64,000 nucleotides of DNA from Variovorax sp. YR216 (lineage in GTDB: Bacteria > Pseudomonadota > Gammaproteobacteria > Burkholderiales > Burkholderiaceae_C). The notes beneath the pieces are model-generated. The model saw nothing but the letters and a program-made list of their open reading frames with translations, made no database searches and was not told the origin of the DNA. Numbering within the stretch: position 1 is the stretch's first letter; every line of letters begins with the position of its first letter. The position numbers and the translations under genes are program-made. The DNA is taken from the NCBI RefSeq assembly GCF_900107745.1, contig NZ_FNRO01000020.1, forward strand, positions 1-64,000, in the 5' to 3' direction. This document shows positions 9,697-18,602 of this stretch, one piece after another.

Positions 9697-10017
9697 TTTC
9701 GGCCGCTGCATAGCGCGCGCGTTGCGCGTCGATCCGTCCTTGACGAATTGCGTAGGCTGGTGCTGTCGCCTCCTCGATGCCTGTCGACGGGGCCCTTGAA
9801 GGCTTCAGCCGGCGATTGAGCTTGCTCCTGGGCGAACAACGCGGTGTCTAGAGCAGCGCAATGGGCTTATCGAAAATCCCGACTCCGCCGCTTGACGGCT
9901 CGCAGTGATGAAGCAAGGTTGGACCTGCGCCGGGTGTGCCTGAGAGAGCATCGGAGACGGCGACCACCGTCCTCGAAAATGGAATGAGGCCCCCGCGCGC
10001 GTCTTTCATCAGGGTAC
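9697..10017. other. Spacer between nSTAND gene and IS1071-like element 1
   Basis: About 320 bp with only short shadow frames. I see no convincing gene, terminator hairpin or repeat. The last base before 10018 abuts the transposon inverted repeat. Confidence 0.5.
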
Positions 10018-13000
10018 GGGGTCGATTTGATTTCGGTGTCAAAACTGACGGTTCGCATCTCCAGCAACGGCGCGGGGTCGGTTTGCTAAGTCGTTGATTT
10101 CGCGAGCATTGCTGTTCACTTCTTTGCGGCGTATCGTCTGCGGCCCCCTGAACAGCGAAGGAGCGCGGCGATGCAAAGCTGGCAGACGTCCTACCTGGGG
10201 CTGCGCGACATGCCGGGCGAGCTCAGCGAGTTCGAGCTGCAGACGTTCTTCAGCTTCAGCCGCACAGAGCTCGACTTGATCGGGCGAAGGCGCAGCGACA
10301 GCCTCAAGCTGGGCTTGGCGCTGCACATCGGCTTCGCCCGCATGACCGGTCGGCCGCTGAACAGCGTGCGGATCGTGCCCCCTGCACTTCTTCACCACCT
10401 TAGCCGGGAGCTGGACATCGCCGCCCCGGATCTGGTGTCTCTGCGCGCGCTGTACGCCCGCGGACGCACCCTGTTCGATCACCAGCACCAAGCCTGCGAA
10501 TGCCTGGGCTTCAAGTGGATGACCGAGCACCAGCGCCGAGCATTGGTACGGGTCCTGCGGGACGAAGTCGCACATTGCTCGGACCGCGAGCGGCTCCTGG
10601 TCCTTGCCAAGCAGTGGCTCCGCGAGCATCGCCTGCTCATCGTGCACGACCGAGTCATCCGCGCCATGGTGGCGGCCGCCCTGGTTGAACTCGAAGCATC
10701 GACTGGCCAGTCCATCATGACAACGGTGCTTGCCGAGACTCGCAGGCGCTGGATATCGGCACTGAACACGCCGCGTGCAGACGGCGAGCACTGCCAGAGT
10801 TGGCTGTGGAGCGCACCGGCAAGGCACTCGGCGCGCCAGATCACCGAGGTCCTGGAAAGGATCGCGTTCCTGACTGACCTCGGCATCGATCGACATCTCT
10901 GGGGGATCTCAACGATGTGCTGGTGCGCCGCTACGCCCGGCGCATGGCCGGGCGGCCCCCATCGGTCAGTGCCAGGATCAAGGAGCCGGCCCGCACGCTG
11001 GAGCTCAGCTGCTTCCTGCGCTACTGCCTGCTCACGGCGACCGACCAGATCATCTTCATGTTCCAGCGTCGCGTGGCCGACCTGTGGCGCCACTGTGCCG
11101 ACGGTGTCGCGTCCGTGGATTGGGCTCGGCAGTACCAGGAGCTGCTGCTGGAGCTCTCCGAGCTCGCAGGCCATGACGCCGTGCCAGATACCGAACTGCG
11201 CTCACGCCTTCGCGAAATCGTCGCTGCCAAGTGCGCTCAGCGCCCGCCGAGTCGGGCGTCGGTCATCCGACAACGCCTGATCGATGCCATCGCGCCAGTG
11301 CGTTCGCTGCTGGCCGGCGTGAGCCGACTGCCATGGCAGGCCACCGGCGAGCACCCGGCACTCGATGCGCTGAACAAGCTCCGAGCCGGGTACGCCGCTG
11401 GCATCAAGCGGCTTCCCAGCGAAGTCACGGCCCCACGACTGGGAGCCGCCTGGCGTGCAGCCATCGCCGACGCCGACCGCGAACGCGCCTTCAGGGCGCT
11501 GGAGGTCGCCACCCTGCTCGCTCTGCGCCGGGCGGTGCGCAATGGTTCGGTGTGGATAGCTCACTCACTGAGCTTCCGAGGTCGCGAGCGGCTGTTCCTG
11601 CCCGAGGAGCGTTGGCAAGTCGAAGCGCCGAGGCACTACGCCAGGTTGCAGCTGCCGGCTAAAGCCAGCGAGTTCCTCGTACCGCTCCTTGCTCGCATGC
11701 TCATTGGCATCGACGCGGTCGCGGCCGCCGCGCGTTCTGGCGATCTGCGCGTCGATGACGAACTGCATCTGGCGTCGTTGCCGGCGGACGAAGATGACCC
11801 CCAAGTCACGAGGTTGCGCAGCCAGCTCGACCAGCGCATCGGTGAAGCGCAGTTGCCCGAGGTCATCCTGGCCGTGGACGCCCAGGTGCGATTCAGCTGG
11901 ATCATGCTCGGGCGCGAGCCGAGAACGGGGCAGGAACTGCTGATGACCTATGCCGGCATCCTCGCGCACGGCACCAGCCTCACGGCGGCCGAGTGCGCGC
12001 GCATGATCCCGCAGTTGTCGGCCACCAGCATCCGCCAGGCCATGCGCTGGGCCGGCGACGAGCGTCGACTGGCACGGGCCTGCCAGGCGGTCCTGGAGTT
12101 CATGCAGGGCCACCCCATCGCGGCGACCTGGGGCCGAACCGACCTGGCATCCTCGGACATGATGAGCCTGGAGACCAGTCGGCGCGTGTGGCAGGCACGC
12201 CAGGATCCGCGGCGCCAGGTGGCTTCCATCGGCGTGTACAGCCACGTGCAGGACCGATGGGGAATCTTCCACGCGCAGCCGATCGTGCTCAATGAGCGGC
12301 AGGCGGGCGCCGCCATCGAAGGGGTCATTCGACAGGAACGGATCGAGACGTCTCAGCTCGCTGTCGACACGCACGGCTTCACCGACTTCGCGATGGCTCT
12401 GTCCCGACTTCTGGGCTTCGACCTGTGTCCAAGGCTCAGGGAACTCAAGCAACGGCATCTCTTCGTCCCGCGGGGCACGAAGGTTCCGCGCGAGATTGCC
12501 GCCGTGTGTCAGGCCAGTGTGGACACCACGCTCATTGAAGCTCATTGGGACAGTCTGGTTCACTTGGCCGCCTCGGTGATGCTGGGCCATGCCAGCGCAG
12601 TGACCGCGTTGGCAAGATTCGGCTCGGCAGCGCGAGGAGACCCGATCTATGACGCCGGCGTGCAACTGGGCAAGCTGCTCAGGACGGTGTTTCTGGCCGA
12701 CTACTTTGTCAACGCCGCCTTCCGGCGCGAGTTGCGTCGGGTGCTCAACCGAGGCGAGTCGGTCAACGCGCTCAAGCGCGCGATCTATGTCGGCCGCGTC
12801 ACGCCGGCGCAGGCCCGGCGCACTGACGAGATGCAGGCCGTAGCGGACGCGTTGAGCCTGCTGGCCAACATCGCGATGGCGTGGAATACGGCACAGATGC
12901 AGGCGGTGGTAGACCGCTGGGCCAACCGGCGCCAGATTGTGCCGCCGGAATTGATGGGGCGCATCGCGCCCACGCGCCTTGAGGGCATCAATCTGAGAGG

Positions 13001-13236
13001 CGTGTTCAGCTTCCCCGTCGAGCGCTACGCCGCGCAGCTACCACCGTCACAAAGTGCAGGCAAAACAAGGGCCAGTGGCTGAAATCGACCTCAGAATGGC
13101 GCCACTCGGTAGTGGCGAGCGAGGGGTAGCAGAAACTCTCGCAATGACAAGCACTTGCGAGCGCCAGCAGCTCGAAACCCGAACCAATGCTCGTCGGTCG
13201 AAGCGTCACTTCTTGCACTGAAATCAAATCGACCCC
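10018..13236 (+). mobile_element. IS1071-like Tn3-family element, copy 1
   Basis: The left end (10018 onward, GGGGTCGATTTGATTTC) and right end (ending 13236, GAAATCAAATCGACCCC) are inverted repeats. They stay alike for about 38 bp, including TGACG-x-TTCG near the inner edge, the typical length for Tn3 family. The element is about 3.2 kb and holds only a transposase gene, with no resolvase, like IS1071. The 5-bp flanks (GGTAC left, TAATC right) do not match, so no target duplication remains. That suggests later recombination or deletion at one side. Confidence 0.85.
10171..13082 (+). pseudogene. tnpA: Tn3-family transposase (DUF4158 + Tnp_Tn3), frameshifted
   Basis: The N-terminal DUF4158 part starts at 10171 (MQSWQTSYLGLRDMP) and includes APDLVSLRALYARGRTLFDHQ. 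Near 10900, in a run of G, the frame breaks. The rest continues from about 10905 in another frame (DLNDVLVRRYARRMAG) to 13082 and carries the catalytic DDE region (LPEVILAVDAQVRFSW; LLGFDLCPRL; TALARFGSAARGD). The second copy at 22727 is continuous across the same point, which shows where the break is. A single small indel inactivates an otherwise complete gene of about 970 codons. A sequencing error in the homopolymer is an alternative. Confidence 0.85.
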
Positions 13237-15506
13237 TAATCCTGCCGCGACCAGAGTTCGGCCTCGGCCGCACGACGCGACCCCCAGAGGCCGGCCGTAG
13301 GCGTCGACCCGAGGCCCCGTCCCCGCAGAAGCTCGGGCACGATCCCATAGTTCCCGGCGTTGAGTTCGGTCACCATCTGCGGGCTCAGGCCGCGGTTGCC
13401 CACGTTGAACAGGTACGACGCGAGGGCATCGCGCTGATTGGGCGTGAGCGGTACGCTGATGCGCGAAGCGATGAAGCGATAGACGCGCTGCAGGTCGGCT
13501 GTGAGCAGCACGCGGGCCTGGTCCTCACCGATCGGCTGTGTGAGCTGGATCACGGCATTGCCGACCCGGATCTCGCCCGCCTTCCGCTCCGCGTCCGTCA
13601 CGTTGTGCGAGTAGCCGATGATCGAAAAGGGGCCGAGTTCGAGCAGGGTCGGGGTGAAGCCTTCGTAGTGCGCGATCAGGTCGAGGCCCTGATCAGTCGG
13701 GTTGACGACGGCGAATTCGACTGGCGCGGGCGCCGCGGCGACGACTTCACGCGGCGGGGCGGGCACCGGAGCGGCCGGTGTGGATGCCGGTGATGGTGGC
13801 TCGGCACCGAGATCCCCGGCAGGCGGCGCGGGTTCAACGGCGGGCGCGATCATTGCCCGGGTTGGCGCCGGTGCGCCGCCGAGTTCGTTGCGAATCAGGT
13901 CGGCTTCGGCGCTGCGGCGCCGCTTGATCGCTTGCTGTATGACGGCGTCATTGAAGCTCGGGATGCGGAAGTTCTCGATCCGGTCCGCGACGCGGCGCCA
14001 GTCACGCGCCGCGATGGCTTCGGCCACCGGCTGCCAGCGCGAACCTCCCGGGCCGACGTTGAACGCCAGCGATAGCACCGCCGTGTGCACCGAAGCCGGC
14101 GTCGTGGGCTCGTTCAGCGTCGGGTAGCGCTTCAGCAGGGTTTGCCACCACGGCTCGGTGGCTTCGGGCACAAGACGCGCGACTTCGGCCGGCTCGAGGC
14201 GGATGCGGTCGAGCACGGCACGCCGCGCCTCGAACGCGCTGCGCGCCTCGTCGCCGCGCTTGCCGGCCAACGAGGCGACCGCGTCCATCTCGGTCGGCGT
14301 TAGCAGGAACTCGTAGCGCTGCCGCAGCGTTGCCGCGTCGGTCGTCATCAGGCTCGTCTGCGGGTCAATCGTGACGTCGCCGCCGATCAACTTGACGCCT
14401 CCCGTCGACCCTTCCCAGCGCGCGATCCACGCGAGGTCGCCGCGAAAGCCCATCTTCTCGGCAAGCCGCGCTTGAAGGCGCCGCGTCGTGTCCGCCAGGC
14501 GCGCCTGCAGCTGCTCGTGCTCGCGCTCGAGCTCGCCGACGTTCGCGCCGCGCGCGCCGGCCTTCGCGATCAGGTCCTCGACTCGCTTCACCATCGCTCT
14601 CAGCTCGGCACCCTGGGCGCGCAGCAGCTCGCGCTCGGTGGCTGCCAGCGCGTCTTCGGCGCGCCGGCGCTGTTTGACCGCGATGCCGGTCTGCACTTCC
14701 GCCTCGTGCTGCCTCTCCGTCGCGATGCCCCGCTGCTCGTCGGCCTCGGCCTGCGCTTGCAGCGCGTGGTCGCGCTCGACGGTCGCCGCCTGCTCGCCCT
14801 CTTCGGCCCGCACGCGCTGCGTCTGTGCGTCGTCGCGTTCGTGCTCGGCGATGGTCCGCTGCTCGCGCGCGACGAACGCCTGCCACGCCGCAATCGCGGC
14901 CGCCAGCGTGATCGACGCGACGCCGGACCGCACGTACAAGCGATTGCGCCGCAACTGGCGCAGGTCGGCCCCGTCGAGCTCGTCGCGTCGCATTCCGCGC
15001 AGCGGCGCCGCGATGGCCACGAGCGCGTCGCGGAAGGCGGCCTGCTCGGGCCCGAGCGACTCCGCCTGTCGCGCCCACCGCAAGTCGACGAAGAGCGGCT
15101 CGTCGGCGAAGCAACCCGTGAGCGCGGGCGCGAGGGCGGTCGTGCGGGCCCAGTCGAAGTCGCCGCGTTCGATGTCCCAGACGATCTCGCCGCCGGTGAG
15201 CACGACCAGCAGGCGTTCGGTCGTCCGGTTATCGAGCCACCATTGCACCTCGCGCGTGCACCAGCGCGACGCCGCGGACTCGGGGCAGGCGAATAGCAAG
15301 AACCACTCGGACACCGATAGGTGGGCGACGATGCCCGGCCACAGCGCCGGGCTGGCGGTGAGGCTCGTCTGGTCGCGGAAGATGTTGAGCGCGCGCAGGC
15401 GCAACAGCGGCTTCGCGAGGCGCTCAATGCCGCGCTGGAATGCCGGTGCCAGCCGCGCGTCGGCTGCGTGGCTGTAGGAGATGAACGCGTGGTGCTGGAT
15501 CGCCAT
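13236..15506 (-). CDS. TIR - transmembrane - coiled coil - double lysozyme-like fusion protein
   Basis: 756 residues. The TIR domain (1-165) has HHAFISYSH, LNIFRDQTSL, and SRWCTREVQWW, with Glu86 in the usual catalytic position. A basic stretch (RQLRRNRLYVR, 183-193) precedes one membrane helix (about 194-213), predicting TIR inside and the rest in the periplasm. A long charged coiled coil follows (about 214-345). Lysozyme-like domain 1 (about 350-510) keeps WIARWEGS and the VLSLAFNVGPGG signature but lacks a clear GYGH. After a Pro/Ala linker, domain 2 (about 608-750) is a clear GH24 lysozyme: IAHYEGF, IIGYSHNVT, VPLTPNQRDALASYLFNVG. The stop codon uses the first base of the IS1071-like inverted repeat, so the natural C-terminus may have been cut slightly. 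It lies 27 bp after the upstream TIR-like gene. Inference: immune sensor whose activation cleaves the cell's own wall. Confidence 0.82.
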   Translation of the reverse strand: MAIQHHAFISYSHAADARLAPAFQRGIERLAKPLLRLRALNIFRDQTSLTASPALWPGIVAHLSVSEWFLLFACPESAASRWCTREVQWWLDNRTTERLLVVLTGGEIVWDIERGDFDWARTTALAPALTGCFADEPLFVDLRWARQAESLGPEQAAFRDALVAIAAPLRGMRRDELDGADLRQLRRNRLYVRSGVASITLAAAIAAWQAFVAREQRTIAEHERDDAQTQRVRAEEGEQAATVERDHALQAQAEADEQRGIATERQHEAEVQTGIAVKQRRRAEDALAATERELLRAQGAELRAMVKRVEDLIAKAGARGANVGELEREHEQLQARLADTTRRLQARLAEKMGFRGDLAWIARWEGSTGGVKLIGGDVTIDPQTSLMTTDAATLRQRYEFLLTPTEMDAVASLAGKRGDEARSAFEARRAVLDRIRLEPAEVARLVPEATEPWWQTLLKRYPTLNEPTTPASVHTAVLSLAFNVGPGGSRWQPVAEAIAARDWRRVADRIENFRIPSFNDAVIQQAIKRRRSAEADLIRNELGGAPAPTRAMIAPAVEPAPPAGDLGAEPPSPASTPAAPVPAPPREVVAAAPAPVEFAVVNPTDQGLDLIAHYEGFTPTLLELGPFSIIGYSHNVTDAERKAGEIRVGNAVIQLTQPIGEDQARVLLTADLQRVYRFIASRISVPLTPNQRDALASYLFNVGNRGLSPQMVTELNAGNYGIVPELLRGRGLGSTPTAGLWGSRRAAEAELWSRQD

Positions 15507-15533
15507 AGACGGGCGCGAGGCGTCGCTGAGAGA

Positions 15534-16343
15534 TCAGCTTGGACCGTCTTCGGCGGCGTTTCGATAGTTCCCGAGCGATCGGGCGGTCTCGGCTTCCTTG
15601 GCCGAATAGCTGCCCGGTTCGAAGTATCGCGGCGACTGGATGCCCCAGACGCAGCGGGCAGAACGGAGCGCGTCCAGCAGGGCGTCATCGAGCGGCGCAT
15701 CCGGCACTTGCTCCCGGCGCTCAGTTAGGCGCCGAGGCAGGCTCCAATGATCCCAGAACAGGACTCGGCCTTGAGCGAGCAGCTTCGAGACGAATGCGAA
15801 TGCCAGTTGCGTGCCATCAACTTGCCGGTAGGACACGAAGTCTGCGCCGCTCGCCTCGACTCGGCCGGCCCACGCGTGCAGAGGGCCGCCGTCGACAAGC
15901 TTGCGCACCCCTTGGAAGTGCCGCCCAATCGCCTCCCCGGGCTCAGCTGCCAGCTTCGTTGGGCACCCTCGTTTCGGACGGCTGAAGAGCTCAAAGAGAA
16001 CGACCGTGAAGTCAGCCAGGTGGAGCCAGCAGGAGCCACGGCCCGGTGCGATCACAAGGCCTTCGGCTCCCGGCTGCGGCGGCGCACCGACGATGATCTT
16101 GGCATCCACCGAAACGGGCAACCACTGCGTACCGCCCGTCGAGGTCATGGACAGCTGCGAGATCATCCAAACCGTGTCACCTGACGTGATTGTTTCCGAA
16201 ACCGAATCCTTCGGGATGACATGACGGTCCGGGACGAAGAAACTTTGCCGAGACGGCGTCTCATCGCGAAGGCGTGCGCTCGCGAGATCTGCCCGCCCGG
16301 GTAAAAGGACTTTGCGATGCAGATAGTGAACAAAGTCCGTCAT
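15534..16343 (-). CDS. Protein with C-terminal TIR-like domain, operon partner of TIR-lysozyme
   Basis: 269 residues from the ATG at 16343; the open frame extends to 16619 but the extra part looks noncoding. Residues 1-165 are not recognised. Residues about 168-255 look like a TIR domain: DFVSYRQVDG (first strand), RVLFWDHWSLP, LLDALRSARCVWGIQSPRYFEPGSYSAKEAE, with Glu250 in the place of the TIR catalytic Glu. The gene ends 27 bp before the TIR-lysozyme start on the same strand, so both should share a transcript. Role inferred: sensor or regulatory subunit that makes a TIR signal or contacts the TIR of its partner. The start codon choice is uncertain because the Shine-Dalgarno is weak. Confidence 0.65.
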   Translation of the reverse strand: MTDFVHYLHRKVLLPGRADLASARLRDETPSRQSFFVPDRHVIPKDSVSETITSGDTVWMISQLSMTSTGGTQWLPVSVDAKIIVGAPPQPGAEGLVIAPGRGSCWLHLADFTVVLFELFSRPKRGCPTKLAAEPGEAIGRHFQGVRKLVDGGPLHAWAGRVEASGADFVSYRQVDGTQLAFAFVSKLLAQGRVLFWDHWSLPRRLTERREQVPDAPLDDALLDALRSARCVWGIQSPRYFEPGSYSAKEAETARSLGNYRNAAEDGPS

Positions 16344-16549
16344 ATCCTGGTCCCGTGTACTCCGGGTCGAGCGAATTCGCCCTTTCGTCTGCAATGCATC
16401 CTCACTATGTGAACTGTCCGGATCCCGTGGACGGTGCACATCCACAAGCGCGAGGATGACTTGACGGTATCGATGCGATATAGACGACATGGAGACGGCC
16501 CGGTAAGCCCCGGCCGAGGTGGCCGAAGATCGACTTCGGCGCCGGACCC

Positions 16550-16710
16550 GGAAGACCGCTCGACGGCTCAACGTCTTGCCGCGCAACCTCTTGCGGCACA
16601 CCGCTGAGTTGCTGGGCATCTCCGCGCCGTCGATTGCGACGCTGCGCTCGATCTACAAACGCAGCCGGACACTTTTCAAGCATCAGCTTTGGATCAAGAC
16701 ATACCTCGGT
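16550..16710 (+). pseudogene. Relic of a Tn3-family transposase (DUF4158 segment)
   Basis: One frame here reads LPRNLLRHTAELLGISAPSIATLRSIYKRSRTLFKHQ. This aligns with the DUF4158 stretch of the two IS1071-like copies (PPALLHHLSRELDIAAPDLVSLRALYARGRTLFDHQ). Nothing else of a transposase is recognisable on either side. It is a third, much older Tn3-type insertion within the same island. Confidence 0.6.
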
Positions 16711-17369
16711 CGTCGAGATCTTGAGCGTGGTGATGAAATCCAACTGGTCGATGCGCTTTGCATTCAAGAGCCGCAAGTTCTTCTGCGTCGATGCTTCATC
16801 GCGGGCCCCAGTGGCGTTCGAGTCGCTTAGGAGCGCCGCGGCCCATGCCGTCGGCCATCGACGAAATCCCGCGGCTCATCAAGGGGAGGAGTGACATGCA
16901 AGCAGCAAAATGCCCTGGCGGATTGGCATTGATCGTCAAGGGTCCGCTGTTGCAACGATCAGAAGTTGACCGGCGCGCCGCTCGAACATCCTTTGGCTCG
17001 CCCCCCGTCCGGGGGTTGGTTCGCCGGACCCTGATCGGATGGCGCCGATGAAGATAGAGACGATCCGAAGCATCCTCGCTCGGGGGGGTGCGCTCAAAAC
17101 CTCATTGCCCGGTCGATGCCCACCGCATCAATGCTTGACGTGCATCCTGTCATGACTGAATATTCCGCCGCGCCATTCAAAGAGGTCTGACGGCGAGCGA
17201 GCATATGAACTCACCGGGGTCGCCAATTATAAGAGTGCGCAATCTCGTGGTCTATGCCGATGGTAATAGCAGCACGTCACTACCGACATGAAGAACATAA
17301 GTGACTTCCAGCTCTATGGCTTTCTGCGCATGCGCGCAGACCCATGGTCCCCACGAACGTAGCCATCTA
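16711..17369. other. Gene-free spacer between Tn3 relic and IS630
   Basis: About 660 bp with no convincing coding frame on either strand. Composition is slightly lower in GC than the surrounding genes and codon-like periodicity is absent. No clear hairpin terminator or repeat was noted. Confidence 0.4.
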
Positions 17370-18547
17370 GTGTAGTGCGCCACTCAGATATGTACTTATC
17401 GTTTGGCCCGTGCGAGTGCTGCCTTTGCTCGCGTGACCTTGGCCAGGATGTCGCTGGCGCGGGCGGTCCAGATGAAGGGTTCGGGATTGGCATTGTGATG
17501 CTCGACATAGAGATCGATCGCCAACTCCAGTTCGGGCACGCTGGTGAAGCTGTCGCGCCGGATGCGGTTCTCCGAGATGTCGCGGAAGAAGCGCTCGACC
17601 ATGTTCAGCCAGGACGCGCTCGTGGGCGTGAAGTGCATGACGAAGCGCGGGTGCTTGGCCAGCCAGGCTTGAACCTCCGGGTGCGTGTGGGTGCCGTAGT
17701 TGTCCACGATCAGGTGCAACTGCAGGTGCTTGGGCGTCTTGCGCTGGATCAGGCGCAGGAACTGCAGCCACTCCGCGTGGCGGTGTTGCGGCTGGCACAT
17801 CGAGATCACGGTGCCGTCCAGGGTGTTCAAGGCGGCAAACAGCGTGGTCGTGCCGTGGCGCTTGTAGTCGTGGGTGACGGTGCCGGCGCGGCCTTGCTTC
17901 ATCGGCAGGCCCGGCTGGGTGCGGTTGAGCGCCTGGATCTGACTCTTTTCGTCACAGCTCAGAACCAGGGCGCGCTCGGGCGGGTTCAAATACAGCCCCA
18001 CGACGTCCAGCAGCTTGTCCTCGAAGCGCGGGTCGCGCGAGAGCTTGAACGTCGTCTGCCGGTGCGGCTTCAGGCCATTGCGCTTCCATACGCGGCGAAT
18101 GGTTGTCGGCCCGACCCCGAGCTGCGCGGCCAGCGTGCGCGTGCTCCAGTGCGTGGCGGCGATGGGCTTTTCGTGAAGCGTCTTGTCCACGATGCTCGAT
18201 TCAAACTCGGCGGTGGTCACGCTGGGGGTACGCCCGGGGCGGGGCGCATCATGCATCAGGGCCTGCACCCCGCCTTCGATGAAGCGCTGGCGCCACATGG
18301 CCACCTGGCGCCGATCCAGATCGACCTCCACGGCGATCTCCTTGTTCTGCCAGCCCTGAGCGGCCAGCAACACGATCTTGGCCCTTTGCTGCACACGGGC
18401 CTCGACGCGGCCTCGCCGCGCCAAGGCTGTCAACTCACGGTGAGCAACGGCATCCAGTTCGATCCTTGGGGCAATGCGCATGACGACCTCCGTCGAGGTC
18501 GGAGTGTGCCGCATCTATTAAGTTCCACTATTTTGAGCGCACTGCAC
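17370..18547 (-). mobile_element. IS630-family insertion sequence, apparently intact, with TA target duplication
   Basis: Both ends carry related inverted repeats: left GTGTAGTGCGCCACTC, right (reverse complement) GTGCAGTGCGCTCAAA, each bordered by TA (17368-17369 and 18548-18549), the target duplicated by IS630 elements. It contains one full transposase gene. The right end stands only 55 bp before the NACHT gene, so insertion may have displaced that gene's promoter. Confidence 0.85.
17396..18514 (-). CDS. IS630-family transposase
   Basis: 372 residues from ATG 18514; an in-frame ATG at 18481 gives a more family-like start. The N-terminal helix-turn-helix region (residues about 30-120: RAKIVLLAAQGWQNKEIAVEVDL) is followed by a winged helix (HWSTRTLAAQLGV) and the DDE domain. 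Catalytic signatures are ALVLSCDEKSQIQAL, LHLIVDNYGTH and FTPTSASWLNMVERFF (Asp, Asp, Glu). Length and motifs are complete, so it may be active. It supplies transposition of the surrounding element. Confidence 0.9.
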   Translation of the reverse strand: MRHTPTSTEVVMRIAPRIELDAVAHRELTALARRGRVEARVQQRAKIVLLAAQGWQNKEIAVEVDLDRRQVAMWRQRFIEGGVQALMHDAPRPGRTPSVTTAEFESSIVDKTLHEKPIAATHWSTRTLAAQLGVGPTTIRRVWKRNGLKPHRQTTFKLSRDPRFEDKLLDVVGLYLNPPERALVLSCDEKSQIQALNRTQPGLPMKQGRAGTVTHDYKRHGTTTLFAALNTLDGTVISMCQPQHRHAEWLQFLRLIQRKTPKHLQLHLIVDNYGTHTHPEVQAWLAKHPRFVMHFTPTSASWLNMVERFFRDISENRIRRDSFTSVPELELAIDLYVEHHNANPEPFIWTARASDILAKVTRAKAALARAKR

Positions 18548-18602
18548 TAGTCTGCGGCACGTGCAACATGGAATGCAGTCTATACATGTGAGGAACTCGG
18601 TT

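Noticed and set aside
10018..13236. Possible resolvase or res site in the Tn3-like elements
   Set aside because: No serine or tyrosine recombinase frame exists between the repeats; only the transposase is present, as in IS1071.
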